A stretch of DNA of 64,000 nucleotides from Methanoregula sp. GTDB taxonomy: Archaea > Halobacteriota > Methanomicrobia > Methanomicrobiales > Methanospirillaceae. The notes below the pieces were generated by a model. The model saw only the letters and a program-made list of their open reading frames with translations, made no database searches and was not told where the DNA came from. The stretch is taken from NCBI GenBank assembly GCA_030694985.1, contig JAUYTV010000009.1, positions 19,964 through 83,963 on the forward strand, given 5' to 3'. Positions 46,532 to 56,532 of this stretch are shown piece after piece. Numbering within the stretch: position 1 is the stretch's first letter; the number at the start of each line of letters is the position of its first letter. The position numbers and the translations under genes were made by a program.

Positions 46532-47737
46532 ATGCGTATCCTCATTTTCGATCCCTTCCACGGCGCGGCAGGCGACATGATCACAGCTGCTCTGCTGGAC
46601 TGCGGGGCTGACCTTCCAATCGTCCTGCGGGCCATGCAGGCAGTAGTAGCAGAGCCAAAAATCTCAACGGTCACAAGAGCCGGTATCCGGGCGGTGAAAG
46701 TGGACACCCGGGCCACACCAGCCCACCGGACACTTGCCGATGTGCTCGCACGCCTCGATGGGGCAGCAGGAGTTGTACCGGCACCGGTGCTTGCCATGGC
46801 ACGAAAAATATTTGAGCGGATCAATGCTGCGGAAGAATCTGTGCACGGCGCTCACGTTCTTTTCCATGAAGTGGGGGCAGATGATGCAATCGCTGATGTG
46901 ATCGGCGCCTGCACGGCCCTTCACACTCTCGCGGTGGACGGGGTCGTCGTGCTGCCAATCGCACTCGGGCGTGGGACGGCAACCGGTTCCCACGGAATGT
47001 TTCCGATCCCTGCACCGGCAACTGCGGCAATCCTCAAAGGGACCGGGCTCGCAACACTATCCGGTCCCGATGATGGTGAACTCTGCACACCAACCGGCGC
47101 AGCACTCCTTGCCGGGTTCTCCACAGTAGCTCCAAAAGATCTCAAAACATATACCATACTGGCGTCCGGCTACGGGGCGGGCAGCCGGGATACTCCGGAA
47201 ACACCTAACGTGCTCCGGGCAATGATCATTGAGACAATAACCGGCAAACTCCCGCAGGACACCGTAGACATCCTTGAAACCAATGTGGATGATGTGAGCG
47301 GGGAAGTGATCGCCCATACCATCGCGCTGTGCATGGAAGCCGGTGCACGCGATGCCAGTACGATTCCAATCATCATGAAAAAAGGCAGGCCCGGTTTCCT
47401 GATCCGGGTGATCTGCCAGAATGACAGGAGCGCCATGCTTGCCGAACTGATGGCAAGAGAACTAGGTACACTTGGCATCCGCTGTATTCCCGCGGTGCAC
47501 CGGTTCATCGCGGAGCGGACAATCATTGAGATCGAAGTTTCAATAAACGGTCAGATACGCTACCTGCCAGTGAAATGCGGCTGGATGCATGGCGCCATCT
47601 ATACACTCAAGGCAGAGTTCGATCCTGCACGCGACTGGGCGTGCGAACTCAAAATCCCGGTCAAAGACGTAATACTGGCGATCGAGGATGCGGGCTGGAA
47701 AAATGTTACAAATAAACACAAAGACGGTGCACAATGA
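46532..47737 (+). CDS. larC: Nickel pincer cofactor biosynthesis protein LarC
   Basis: A 401-residue protein of the LarC/DUF111 family. LarC inserts nickel into the pyridinium-thiocarboxylate pincer of lactate racemase. It opens with ILIFDPFHGAAGDMITAALLD and carries VFHEVGADDAIADV-type (here FHEVGADDAIADVIG) and TNVDDVSGE motifs. LarB and LarE are not seen in this window, so its partners lie elsewhere or its role differs. It is divergent from cdc48 and overlaps radB by 4 bp. Confidence 0.9.
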   Translation: MRILIFDPFHGAAGDMITAALLDCGADLPIVLRAMQAVVAEPKISTVTRAGIRAVKVDTRATPAHRTLADVLARLDGAAGVVPAPVLAMARKIFERINAAEESVHGAHVLFHEVGADDAIADVIGACTALHTLAVDGVVVLPIALGRGTATGSHGMFPIPAPATAAILKGTGLATLSGPDDGELCTPTGAALLAGFSTVAPKDLKTYTILASGYGAGSRDTPETPNVLRAMIIETITGKLPQDTVDILETNVDDVSGEVIAHTIALCMEAGARDASTIPIIMKKGRPGFLIRVICQNDRSAMLAELMARELGTLGIRCIPAVHRFIAERTIIEIEVSINGQIRYLPVKCGWMHGAIYTLKAEFDPARDWACELKIPVKDVILAIEDAGWKNVTNKHKDGAQ

Positions 47738-48411
47738 AAACAGATAAACGAACCAGCGGAAATGCAGCCTTTGACCATCTGCTCGGAGGCGGGTTCGAAG
47801 TGCGGACCATCACACAGCTCTACGGCGAGCCTGCGAGTGGGAAGAGCACGCTCTGCATCCTTGCCGCAGTCTCCTGCCTAAGGGCGGGTCACGCAGTTGC
47901 CTATATTGATTCTGAGGGTTTCTCAATCGAGCGGTTCCGGCAGATCGCAGGAGACGACACCGAGAAACTTGCCGACAAACTCTTCCTCTTTGAGCCTATA
48001 GATTTCGAACACCAGGGTCAGGTAATCTCCGAAGTTGAGAGGGTGCTAAAGACCCAAAAGCCGCAACTGCTCGTCATGGACTCGGCTACTGCACTCTACC
48101 GCACTGATCTCGACAAGGGCAGGGATGCAATTCAGGTGCTCACAAGGCAGATGATCCACTTGTTAGGGTATGCCAAACGCTATGAGATTCCTGTGATTAT
48201 CACCAACCAGGTGTACATGGATACGGGCAAGAATACCTGGTACGGCCTTGGCGGTTTTGCACTCGAACACATCTCAAAAGTGATCGTCCGTGTCGAGAAG
48301 ACGGGTACAATGGGATGTCGCCGGGCCCGGCTGGTCAAACACCGATCCCAACCGGAGGGTGCATTGTTCGAGTTCGAGATCGTTAAAGAAGGCATCACTG
48401 CAAAAAACTGA
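47734..48411 (+). CDS. radB: DNA repair and recombination protein RadB
   Basis: A 225-residue RecA-family paralogue found in euryarchaea. Walker A is GEPASGKST (28-36); Walker B is QLLVMDSATAL. It lacks the N-terminal helix-hairpin-helix domain of RadA and is the usual RadB size. RadB assists recombination and the loading of RadA. Its ATG lies in the larC stop region (ATGA overlap), so the two are coupled. Confidence 0.94.
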   Translation: MKTDKRTSGNAAFDHLLGGGFEVRTITQLYGEPASGKSTLCILAAVSCLRAGHAVAYIDSEGFSIERFRQIAGDDTEKLADKLFLFEPIDFEHQGQVISEVERVLKTQKPQLLVMDSATALYRTDLDKGRDAIQVLTRQMIHLLGYAKRYEIPVIITNQVYMDTGKNTWYGLGGFALEHISKVIVRVEKTGTMGCRRARLVKHRSQPEGALFEFEIVKEGITAKN

Positions 48412-48508
48412 TGAGTGCACCGGATCCTGTTTTTATTTTTCCAGATACAAAAGATTCGTTAAAAAATTGTAATCATTATATCAACAGAGCCCGAATAATT
48501 ATAGACCA

Positions 48509-50560
48509 ATGGTACTGAACAGGGAGATCACCACCCGGATAACCGATCTTTTAGTGGAACACCCGCAGGGCCTCAGCATAACAGAGATTGTAAAAAAGAT
48601 CGATATCAACCGGAACACGGCCGGGAGATATCTTGACAACCTGTTGGTCTCAGGTCAGGTTGAGATGCGCCATTTCGGGATGGCAAAGATCTATGCGCTG
48701 TCAAACCGGATACCGCAGTCTGCAATGCTCTCAATCTCTTCAGATCTGGTCATGCAGCTGGACAGCGGCCTGAGGATCATCTTTGCCAATGAACCGTTCT
48801 TAAAGATGTTTGGAGTCCCGTCAGCAGAACTGTTCGGGAAAAATATCGAATATACAGCTGCTGTAACCGTCTTTGGCGATGCACTGGAAAATTTTATTCA
48901 ACGTCTCAGGGATGGGGTCTTTGGAAAAGAGTGGCGCAGTTCGCTCACGCTGAATAACGGGGATCAGATATTTTCCTGTCACATATATCCAATCGCTTTT
49001 AGCGACGGGCGCAAAGGTGTCTCGGTTCTTTTGGAAGATATTACTGAGTTCAGACGAAATGAGTGCGCATTGCGGGAGAGTGAAGACCGATACCGTAAAC
49101 TTGTTGAGATCTCCCCGGATGCGGTTATCCTTCATTGTGATGGAAAAATTATCTATGTGAACCCGGCAGCCCAAAAACTCATTGGCGCTCAAAACCCTGA
49201 AGAGATAGTTGGTAAACCGGTTCTTGATTTTATCGAGCCCGGTTTTTACAATGCTGTGAAGGAAAATATCAAAAAAGATCTTGACGGGGAATCATCTCCA
49301 CCAATGGAATTGCAGATGCTAAGGCTTAATGGCACATCAGTGACCGTCGAAGGCAGGGGTGTCCGGACACTGATTGGTGGAAAATCTGCAGTACAAGTAG
49401 CAATACGGGACATAACAGAACGCAAACGGGCTGAGCTGGCCGTTAGAGAGAGCGAAGAGAAGTTCCGCTCGCTGTTTAACAATACCAATGACATGATCCT
49501 GGTCCACAGCATCACCTCCGATGGAAAATCAGGGCAGTATATCGAAGTCAATGATGCTGCCTGCCGGGTTCTGAAATATAACAAGGAAGAGTTCCTCAAC
49601 CTGTTACCACAGGATCTTGTAGCACCGGAGTCACTCGAATTGACCCGACAGAGCGGAAGGCAGTTACTAAAAAATGGACACATCACAACTGAAAGTGTTC
49701 TGCAATCAAAAGACTTAAAAAAAATCCCGGTTGAGATCAGCGCACACATCTTTGAGTTCCGTGGCCAGACACTTGTGCTCGCAATTATCAGGGATGTCAC
49801 CGAGCGCCAACAGGCCATTCGGGCATTAAAGGAGAGCGAAGACCGGTATCGTGCAGTTTTTGAAAATACTGGAACTGCATCCGTCCTTGTTGAAGAAAAC
49901 ACCATGATCAGCCTTGCCAATGCCGGGTTCGAACGCATGTCCGGATACTCAAAATCCGAGATTGAAGGAAAAATGCGCTGGACTGAGTTCGTGGTCAAAG
50001 AAGATCTTGAGCGCATGCTCGCCCAGCATAAACTGAGACGGCAAAGCGGGCAGAAGGCGTTGAAACACTACGAGTTCCGGTTCATAACAAGATCCGGAGA
50101 CCTCCGAAATATCTTCCTCACCGTTGATTTGATTCCTGGAACCGGACAGTCCATCACTTCTTTGATGGACATTACCGGACAACGGGCAAAAGAAGATGCA
50201 CTCGTTGCCAGTGAAGAGCGCTGCCGTCGCCTGCTCGAGCAGTTGTTTGATGCAATCGCAATCCACAAAAACCAGAAAATATCTTATCTCAACGAGAAAG
50301 CCGCAAAGATTCTGGGGGCCGCAACACCACAGGATCTCATTGGAAGATCAATTTTTGACCTGATTCATTCGGATTCCCGCAGGGATATGGAAGAACGCAT
50401 AAGGAAAATGAGTACTGACCATCGTGTGCCCGCTCCAGTCTTAAGGGAGAAATTTTTACGGGTTGATGGGACACCGGTAACAGTAGAAGTGATGGCAATG
50501 AGCTTTTTTGATAACGGCGTTCCTGCAGTTCAGGTGGTATTCCGGGAAATTGTCTCTTAA
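48509..50560 (+). CDS. Winged-helix regulator with five PAS domains, no kinase
   Basis: A 683-residue sensor. Residues about 5-65 form a winged helix (GLSITEIVKKIDINRNTAGRYLDNLL). Five PAS repeats follow, at about 75-185, 190-310, 313-435, 438-560 and 563-680, most with the SEDRYR or SEEKFR linker and a closing DITER-like motif. No histidine kinase, GGDEF or ATPase domain is present, so it is probably a one-component DNA-binding sensor. It is likely leaderless (ATTATA about 31 bp upstream). Confidence 0.85.
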   Translation: MVLNREITTRITDLLVEHPQGLSITEIVKKIDINRNTAGRYLDNLLVSGQVEMRHFGMAKIYALSNRIPQSAMLSISSDLVMQLDSGLRIIFANEPFLKMFGVPSAELFGKNIEYTAAVTVFGDALENFIQRLRDGVFGKEWRSSLTLNNGDQIFSCHIYPIAFSDGRKGVSVLLEDITEFRRNECALRESEDRYRKLVEISPDAVILHCDGKIIYVNPAAQKLIGAQNPEEIVGKPVLDFIEPGFYNAVKENIKKDLDGESSPPMELQMLRLNGTSVTVEGRGVRTLIGGKSAVQVAIRDITERKRAELAVRESEEKFRSLFNNTNDMILVHSITSDGKSGQYIEVNDAACRVLKYNKEEFLNLLPQDLVAPESLELTRQSGRQLLKNGHITTESVLQSKDLKKIPVEISAHIFEFRGQTLVLAIIRDVTERQQAIRALKESEDRYRAVFENTGTASVLVEENTMISLANAGFERMSGYSKSEIEGKMRWTEFVVKEDLERMLAQHKLRRQSGQKALKHYEFRFITRSGDLRNIFLTVDLIPGTGQSITSLMDITGQRAKEDALVASEERCRRLLEQLFDAIAIHKNQKISYLNEKAAKILGAATPQDLIGRSIFDLIHSDSRRDMEERIRKMSTDHRVPAPVLREKFLRVDGTPVTVEVMAMSFFDNGVPAVQVVFREIVS

Positions 50561-50600
50561 AGAAATGAAATAACTCCTTTTTGCTTTCAGCAACAAAAAA

Positions 50601-51419
50601 TTAAAAAGAGATTGTCCCGGTAAAGACAGTATCAGCCGGGCCTTCCATCTTTGCGCCGTCTTTTAAATTAATGACCAATGGGCCACCCTCGGTCTGCACC
50701 TTCACCTTCTCTCCCATAAGCCCAAGATGGTGGATGACTGCTGCTGCTGCCGTTGCCCCGGTGCCGCAGGAGAGTGTTTCTCCTTCTACACCGCGCTCGA
50801 ACGTTCGGAGTTTTATGCTGTCCTCACCGGTCTTCTGGACGAAGTTCACGTTCGCACCGTTGACAAACGATGCATGATGGCGGATGGGTGGCGCAAGCGC
50901 TTCTACGTTAACGCTCTCCACATCATCTACCATTACCACCGCGTGCGGGACACCGGTATTGACTGCATAAACTTCAAAGACACCGATATGTTCCTTGTAT
51001 TCCCCGTCTCCCTGAGCAGGGATATCCGTCCGGTCGAATTTCGGGGTGGGCATACTGATCGTTGCAACAAAATTATCATCGCGATAGGCCATCTCCACAC
51101 CAACAGGTCCGGCGAGCGTATCGATGATGCAGGAACCTTTTACATAGCCGGCATCAAAGGCATATTTTGCCAGACAACGAATGCCGTTACCGCACATCTC
51201 CGCTTCGCTCTCATCGGGTTGAAGGATTCGCATCCGCAGGTTTCCGGTTTCTGATTTCATCAGGTACAGAACCCCGTCAGCCCCGATCCCAAACCTGCGG
51301 TCACAATAGGTTGCAGCAAACCGGGCCTTCATGTCATCTGGAATGATCGTCTTTTCGTATTCATCGATCAGTACAAAATCATTGCCATTTCCCTGTAATT
51401 TTGTAAATGGTATCTCCAT
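50601..51419 (-). CDS. dapF: Diaminopimelate epimerase
   Basis: A 272-residue enzyme converting LL- to meso-diaminopimelate in lysine synthesis. The two catalytic Cys are in EAEMCGNGIRCLAKYAF and GETLSCGTGATAAAA. FTKLQGNGNDFVLID at the N-terminus is typical. GAGGA precedes the ATG. It is followed on the same strand by no close gene; ribose-1,5-bisphosphate isomerase is 40 bp upstream and may share its transcript. Confidence 0.96.
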   Translation of the reverse strand: MEIPFTKLQGNGNDFVLIDEYEKTIIPDDMKARFAATYCDRRFGIGADGVLYLMKSETGNLRMRILQPDESEAEMCGNGIRCLAKYAFDAGYVKGSCIIDTLAGPVGVEMAYRDDNFVATISMPTPKFDRTDIPAQGDGEYKEHIGVFEVYAVNTGVPHAVVMVDDVESVNVEALAPPIRHHASFVNGANVNFVQKTGEDSIKLRTFERGVEGETLSCGTGATAAAAVIHHLGLMGEKVKVQTEGGPLVINLKDGAKMEGPADTVFTGTISF

Positions 51420-51459
51420 GATTCCTCATTTCACTCCTTTACAAATTCAGCAGTCGCTT

Positions 51460-52422
51460 TTACTCGCTATGACAGGTATTAATCTCAAAGGCTTTATGGA
51501 ATTCGCCGATATCCCAGCCGAGATACTCTTTGATGATCACGTACGCCATCTGCGGCGGGATTGCCCCCTGCTCGGTCACGATCATATCGATATATTCCGC
51601 AGGAGTGACATCAAACGCCGGGTTGCGGACGGTCACATGGGGCAGTGTCCGGGCAATCTCATCAGGCAGTACCTCTCCAGCTGCCCGCTCTTCGATCTGG
51701 ATCTGTTCACCGATAATCGTACGGGGGGCAAACTTGTAAGTCTCAGCAGCTACAAGCACATTCACTCTCGCTTCATGCGCCGAATGGGCAACCTGCGAGG
51801 TGCCAATCTTGTTCACAACCGCACCATTCACAGTGACTGCATCAGCCCCGACAATGACGAGATCAATGTCGTTGATAAACGATCGCACCGCAGAATCCAC
51901 TATGTAATTCGTTTTTATGCCCGCATCATTGAGCGTCCGGATAGTGATGAGTCCCTGGTTTCTCGGGCGCACCTCTGTAGCAAAGACCTCGATCTCTTTT
52001 CCGCTCCTGTGCGCTTCGATAATGCACCCAAGTGCCACTTCGGAGTTACAGTGAGTAAGAATCGTATCGCCATCACGGATATGCCGGGCACCGAACTCTG
52101 CGATCTTTTCTACCGCATGCTGCGAGGACTGGATGAACTCATCCGCCCGCTCAACAACTCCTTTTCGCGCCTCGTCAATGGTCTTTGCCCGGCCAATGCC
52201 GGCCATAACCATGTGAACCGCATTAGGTAACGAGACTGCCGTAGGACGTGTTGAGACCAGCAATTCAGCTGCCCGTTCCATCTCATCAACAAATGCTAAT
52301 GGGAACGATGCCTTTGAGCAAAGAGCCTGGGCACGGAGGGCTTCTGCGGCTGCCCGCGCAATCCTGCCCGCACCCCGGATTTCCATGCTCTTTATCTTCT
52401 CTGCAGTTTCAATAGGAAACAT
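51460..52422 (-). CDS. Ribose-1,5-bisphosphate isomerase (e2b2 family)
   Basis: A 320-residue enzyme of the eIF2B-related family that converts ribose 1,5-bisphosphate to ribulose 1,5-bisphosphate in the archaeal AMP/nucleoside salvage route to RuBisCO. Family marks are IRGAGRIARAAAEAL at the start, ILTHCNSEVALGCI, ATEVRPRNQG, and the VGADAVTVNGAVVNKIGTS stretch. The ATG at 52422 is preferred; the codon at 52425 is TTG. No RuBisCO or AMP phosphorylase gene is in the window. Confidence 0.9.
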   Translation of the reverse strand: MFPIETAEKIKSMEIRGAGRIARAAAEALRAQALCSKASFPLAFVDEMERAAELLVSTRPTAVSLPNAVHMVMAGIGRAKTIDEARKGVVERADEFIQSSQHAVEKIAEFGARHIRDGDTILTHCNSEVALGCIIEAHRSGKEIEVFATEVRPRNQGLITIRTLNDAGIKTNYIVDSAVRSFINDIDLVIVGADAVTVNGAVVNKIGTSQVAHSAHEARVNVLVAAETYKFAPRTIIGEQIQIEERAAGEVLPDEIARTLPHVTVRNPAFDVTPAEYIDMIVTEQGAIPPQMAYVIIKEYLGWDIGEFHKAFEINTCHSE

Positions 52423-52477
52423 CAATCTTCATTGATTCAATGGAGATGAGAAGATATAAGTTTATTACCGGGGTTTC

Positions 52478-53305
52478 ATGTCGGTTGCCGTAGTCTTTGA
52501 CAGTGCAGGAACACTTCTTAACACCTACCGTGTGGCAAAAGATATCTGCAACAAAAAACTGCTGCCGGGTATAGAGACCACCACGCTCACCTTCAGTTCT
52601 CCGGATCGCGTCCTTGTCGTGCTGCCCGTGAAATCCAAGATGATGATCGACACACCTTCTGATACCCTCCTTTCCGATTATCTCATCGAGCACAACATGA
52701 GCTTTGGTGTGAGCTGCACGCGCAGAATCACAACAGCAGAAGAGATCGGAGATGTCCTGTACGCAGACAAGACAGCGCGGGTGGGCGATCTGCAGGAGTG
52801 CATCCGCAATGTCTGGACAGTCTGTAAAGCAGAATTAGTAGTCACCATGAACAGCGGGGCGATCATCAATATGGCATTGGGGGCAGTTGAGTTTACTATC
52901 ACCGCAGGTGGCTGGCCGTTTGACGGAGCAAAAGAGACGATAACCAGCTTGCACAGGATGGGTGTACCAACGTTCATTGCCTCAGGTGACCGAGTCACAA
53001 AATTAGAGAAGATGGCAGACCATCTCGGCATTCCAAGGGACCGGGTCTACGGGGTTGCTACACCGACAGTCAAAGCGCAGATCGTCAGTGACCTGAAGCA
53101 GGAATATGACAAAGTGCTGATGGTGGGCGACGGGATCAATGATCTTTGTGCCATGCGAAATGCTGATATCGCGATTCTCACCATCCAGCAGGCAGGCGAT
53201 CGGCCTGAGGAACTCTATGCGGTGGCAGATTACGTTGTAAAAGATGTCAGCGCTGTGCTCCCCATTGTGCAGGAACTGCTCACCTCCCAGAAGCGTTCGG
53301 GGTAA
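52478..53305 (+). CDS. HAD-superfamily phosphatase (soluble P-type ATPase-like)
   Basis: A 275-residue hydrolase. The N-terminal loop VVFDSAGTLL (D8 nucleophile) has Ala where ordinary HAD phosphatases have the second Asp, as in P-type ATPases (DKTGT). Motif II/III lie in FIASGDRVTKLEKMADHLGI, and motif IV is VGDGINDLCAMRNADIAI. An insert of about 100 residues (40-150) contains TMNSGAIINMALGAVEFTI. It lies 75 bp upstream of the component A2 gene on the same strand; a link to MCR activation is only suggested by that position. Confidence 0.82.
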   Translation: MSVAVVFDSAGTLLNTYRVAKDICNKKLLPGIETTTLTFSSPDRVLVVLPVKSKMMIDTPSDTLLSDYLIEHNMSFGVSCTRRITTAEEIGDVLYADKTARVGDLQECIRNVWTVCKAELVVTMNSGAIINMALGAVEFTITAGGWPFDGAKETITSLHRMGVPTFIASGDRVTKLEKMADHLGIPRDRVYGVATPTVKAQIVSDLKQEYDKVLMVGDGINDLCAMRNADIAILTIQQAGDRPEELYAVADYVVKDVSAVLPIVQELLTSQKRSG

Positions 53306-53380
53306 TTAGCGATCGTGACGGTGTGGTGCAGCATATAAAAGGTAATATGAGTCCAGTACCACATTAGGTATAAGGGAATT

Positions 53381-54994
53381 ATGAAGGCTCCATTGATCAC
53401 GGTCGACAACCTCTGCATGGATTTCAATGGCCAGAGGGTACTCAAGAATATTTCTTTTGAGATCGCAGAAGGGGAGATCCTCGGGATTATCGGCAGGAGC
53501 GGGGCCGGTAAGACTGTGTTGATGCACCTGATGCGCGGTGTGGAGCAGCCTCCCACAAGTGGCACAATTGTCTATCATGTGGCGGCTTGCGGCACCTGCG
53601 ACTATATGGATGTGGGAAGCGCAGTGGGTACACCCTGTTCCCGATGTGGTGCGAAGCTCACAGCGCTGAATGTAGATCTCTGGAACGAAAAAGACGAGGA
53701 ACTGCGGCGGAGGCTTATGCGCCGTACCGCTATAATGTTCCAGCGCACATTCGCCCTTTATGGCGACGATCGTGTGATCGAAAACGTCCTGCATGCACTG
53801 GACGATATCAGTTACCCGCAGGAGAACGCGATAAACCGTGCAGCCGATCTGATCGATCAGGTGAGGCTTTCTCACAGGATGATGCATATCGCCAGAGACC
53901 TTTCCGGGGGAGAGAAGCAGCGGGTGGTGCTTGCCCGCCAGCTGGCAAAAGAGCCTTTCTTACTCTTTGCCGATGAACCAACCGGCACGCTCGATCCAGG
54001 TACGGCAAAGATTGTGCACGCGATGCTCAGTGAAGCGGCAAAAAATAATAACATGGGTATCATCGTTACCTCCCACTTCTCACAGGTGATCGAAGATGTG
54101 GCCAACCGCGCCATACTTCTCATAGACGGCAGCATAGCAAAACTCGGCTCTCCTAAAGAAGTCATTGCCGAGTTCATGAAAGGGTGTGACGATACCGAGG
54201 AATTCGAAGCAGCAGAGATGGGCGAACATGTCATGGTGGCCCGGGATCTCATAAAGCGCTACATCTCGGTTGACCGTGGAGTGGTCAAGGCAGTCAACGG
54301 CGTCACTTTTGATGTCTCAACCAAAGAGATCTTCGGGATTATCGGGAAAAGCGGTGCAGGAAAGACCACACTATCAGGAATTATTGCCGGTCTTATCGAA
54401 CCAACCAGCGGGGAGATAAACATCCGGATTGGTGAAGAGTGGATTGACATGACAAAGCCGGGGATCGAACAGCGGGGACGGGCTACCCCCTACATCGGTC
54501 TCCTGCACCAGGAATATGATCTCTTCCCGCACCGGACCGTTCTTGACAATCTCACCGATGCCATAGGCCTTGAATTTCCAAAAGAGCTGGCCATGAGAAA
54601 GGCGTTAGTCACGCTAAAGATGGCAGGGTTCACTGATGCAAAGAGCAAAGAGATCCTTGACCGGATGCCCGCTCAGTTATCAGAAGGTGAACGGCATCGC
54701 GTAGCACTCGCACAGGTGCTGATCCGTGAGCCGCGTATTGTTATCCTCGATGAGCCTACGGGCACTATGGACCCAATCACCAAGATTGATGTGAAGCACT
54801 CGATCCTCCATGCCCGTGAAGAGATGGACGAGACTTTTATTGTGGTCTCCCACGACATGGAGTTCGTGCGGGACATCTGCGACCGGCTCGCACTGATGCG
54901 GGGCGGTAAAATGGTGCAGATCGGAAAGACTGCTGATGTGCTTGCGATCCTGACCGAAGAGGAGCGCAAAGTCATGACCCTGCCAGCCCCGTGA
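53381..54994 (+). CDS. atwA: Methyl-coenzyme M reductase system component A2 (AtwA)
   Basis: A 537-residue protein with two ABC-type nucleotide-binding domains and no membrane part. It supplies ATP-driven energy for reductive activation of the nickel cofactor F430 in MCR. Walker A loops are GRSGAGKTV and GKSGAGKTT; signatures are LSGGEKQR and LSEGERHR. An insert in the first domain has two Cys pairs (CGTC and CSRC), a zinc-type site typical of A2. AGGGAA precedes the ATG. It leads the marker-protein operon. Confidence 0.95.
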   Translation: MKAPLITVDNLCMDFNGQRVLKNISFEIAEGEILGIIGRSGAGKTVLMHLMRGVEQPPTSGTIVYHVAACGTCDYMDVGSAVGTPCSRCGAKLTALNVDLWNEKDEELRRRLMRRTAIMFQRTFALYGDDRVIENVLHALDDISYPQENAINRAADLIDQVRLSHRMMHIARDLSGGEKQRVVLARQLAKEPFLLFADEPTGTLDPGTAKIVHAMLSEAAKNNNMGIIVTSHFSQVIEDVANRAILLIDGSIAKLGSPKEVIAEFMKGCDDTEEFEAAEMGEHVMVARDLIKRYISVDRGVVKAVNGVTFDVSTKEIFGIIGKSGAGKTTLSGIIAGLIEPTSGEINIRIGEEWIDMTKPGIEQRGRATPYIGLLHQEYDLFPHRTVLDNLTDAIGLEFPKELAMRKALVTLKMAGFTDAKSKEILDRMPAQLSEGERHRVALAQVLIREPRIVILDEPTGTMDPITKIDVKHSILHAREEMDETFIVVSHDMEFVRDICDRLALMRGGKMVQIGKTADVLAILTEEERKVMTLPAP

Positions 54995-55002
54995 GGTGTA
55001 CA

Positions 55003-56532
55003 ATGCACACCATCCACCTCGATGGAGAGAGGCGGGAGATCGGCAAAGGCAGCACGCTTGCATCGATCCTGTCCGGTCATGAAAATGAATGTTGCGTGGC
55101 GATCATTCGCCCCGCCCTAAAAGAGCAGGCAAAGACCAGCAGCCTTGCGATCACCACTACAGCCGGCGTTGTGACAATTGAAGTGCAGGGGCAGGCCGCA
55201 GCGTTTTTGGAATCCCCCGGAATCACAGAACAGCTCAAACTTCACTGGACTGACCGGTACGCCACTGCCTTTGGGCCCTTTCCTTCCGGCATCCAACCTG
55301 ACCGGAAACCCCATCTCTATGATCGCGGGGATGTGATCCTTGGGTGCGGGGGATATGAACCTGAACGATCCTATCTCCTCTTCTCCCGGGTCCGGCATTC
55401 CGCAGACCACGGCGCTGATGAGAGCGGAGGAATCGTGGGAACGATCGTGAGCGGGAGGGCTGTGCTCGACCGTTTTTCCTCCGGAGACCGGATCACTAAA
55501 ATCGAACCGGTTATCAGCTGGGCAGATACCAGCCGCTCGTTTACCACCACCGACATGAGCATCGTGCTTGAAGACGGGATGCAGGTAGTCACCCTTGTTA
55601 AGATCATGGCGCAGGGTTATACTCCCGACAAGATCACGACCGAAGCTGCCGGCAGCGTAGAGCATATGCTGCTTGCACTCCATTCAGGAAAGTACACCGT
55701 AGGGCGGGCCACAAGCACTCATATTCTCGACCAGCGTCTCGCAGGAACAGAGGATGTGGAAAAGGAGTTCCGGCGCCCACGGCGCGAAGGAACTGTTACT
55801 GTGCGGGCTACCGGAAAGACCGCAGGTGGTGTCTACATCTACCGGGCAGATGTTCCTGCAAGCCTTGTGCACAGCGTAACCGGGCAGGTGGTGCAGGGCA
55901 TCGAACTGGTAAAACTTGCCAAAGAACACGATGTCTTTTCCGTAAGCGTAGAACCGGCACGCATCGACCTGCTGGGACTTCCGTTGGTAAAAGCACAGGA
56001 GATCTGCGCTGCCCGTGGCGTGACTTTTCTCTCCGACAAGCAGGATGCCGGGCGGATTATTGTGTCACAGGAGCCGGGCACAACCCTTGACGTGCTCGCT
56101 GAACGGGCAGTAAAAGTTACTACGGCACCGTTTGAAAAAGTGATCGATATCACGCTTGATGATGCTGCCGCTCCTGTCAGCTGTGATGCGTTCCGCCGGA
56201 TTACCGGTCTTATCCGGCATGACGCTGGTATGATGCCGGTCTTTTTTAAGTTCGATGACGTGGTTCTCTTTAAGCCGGAGATTCCTGCAGGTATGAAACT
56301 CAACCCGGAAAACACGCCAAAGGATGAATCCCCGGCAGCTGCACTTGGGATCACCAACGATTCCCGCAACGGTGCCGGACTTGTAGGTGTGCGTCTTTCT
56401 GCTAACAGGGAGTTCGGCCCAACCTCTGAACCATTTGAAGGGACCAATATCATCGGGCGCGTGATCGATATCGAAAAACTCAAAAAAGTGCGGGAGAAAG
56501 AGACCGTGTATATCCGCGAGGTGAAGCAATGA
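55003..56532 (+). CDS. Methanogenesis marker protein 3
   Basis: A 509-residue protein found in all methanogens, part of the machinery that activates MCR. An N-terminal ubiquitin-like segment (IHLDGERREIGKGSTLASIL) is followed by a cyclophilin-like barrel (about 95-240, DVILGCGGYEPERSYLLFSR) and a C-terminal region with RIDLLGLPLVKAQEICAARGV. The ATG at 55003 has GAGGTG 7 bp upstream. It ends in a 4-bp overlap with the next gene. Confidence 0.93.
   Translation: MHTIHLDGERREIGKGSTLASILSGHENECCVAIIRPALKEQAKTSSLAITTTAGVVTIEVQGQAAAFLESPGITEQLKLHWTDRYATAFGPFPSGIQPDRKPHLYDRGDVILGCGGYEPERSYLLFSRVRHSADHGADESGGIVGTIVSGRAVLDRFSSGDRITKIEPVISWADTSRSFTTTDMSIVLEDGMQVVTLVKIMAQGYTPDKITTEAAGSVEHMLLALHSGKYTVGRATSTHILDQRLAGTEDVEKEFRRPRREGTVTVRATGKTAGGVYIYRADVPASLVHSVTGQVVQGIELVKLAKEHDVFSVSVEPARIDLLGLPLVKAQEICAARGVTFLSDKQDAGRIIVSQEPGTTLDVLAERAVKVTTAPFEKVIDITLDDAAAPVSCDAFRRITGLIRHDAGMMPVFFKFDDVVLFKPEIPAGMKLNPENTPKDESPAAALGITNDSRNGAGLVGVRLSANREFGPTSEPFEGTNIIGRVIDIEKLKKVREKETVYIREVKQ

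Noticed and set aside
46532..47737. Lactate racemase operon
   Set aside because: Only larC is present; larA, larB and larE are not in the window, so a full lar pathway cannot be claimed here.
51331..52230. A 299-codon plus-strand frame
   Set aside because: Antisense to dapF and ribose-1,5-bisphosphate isomerase; no recognisable motif.
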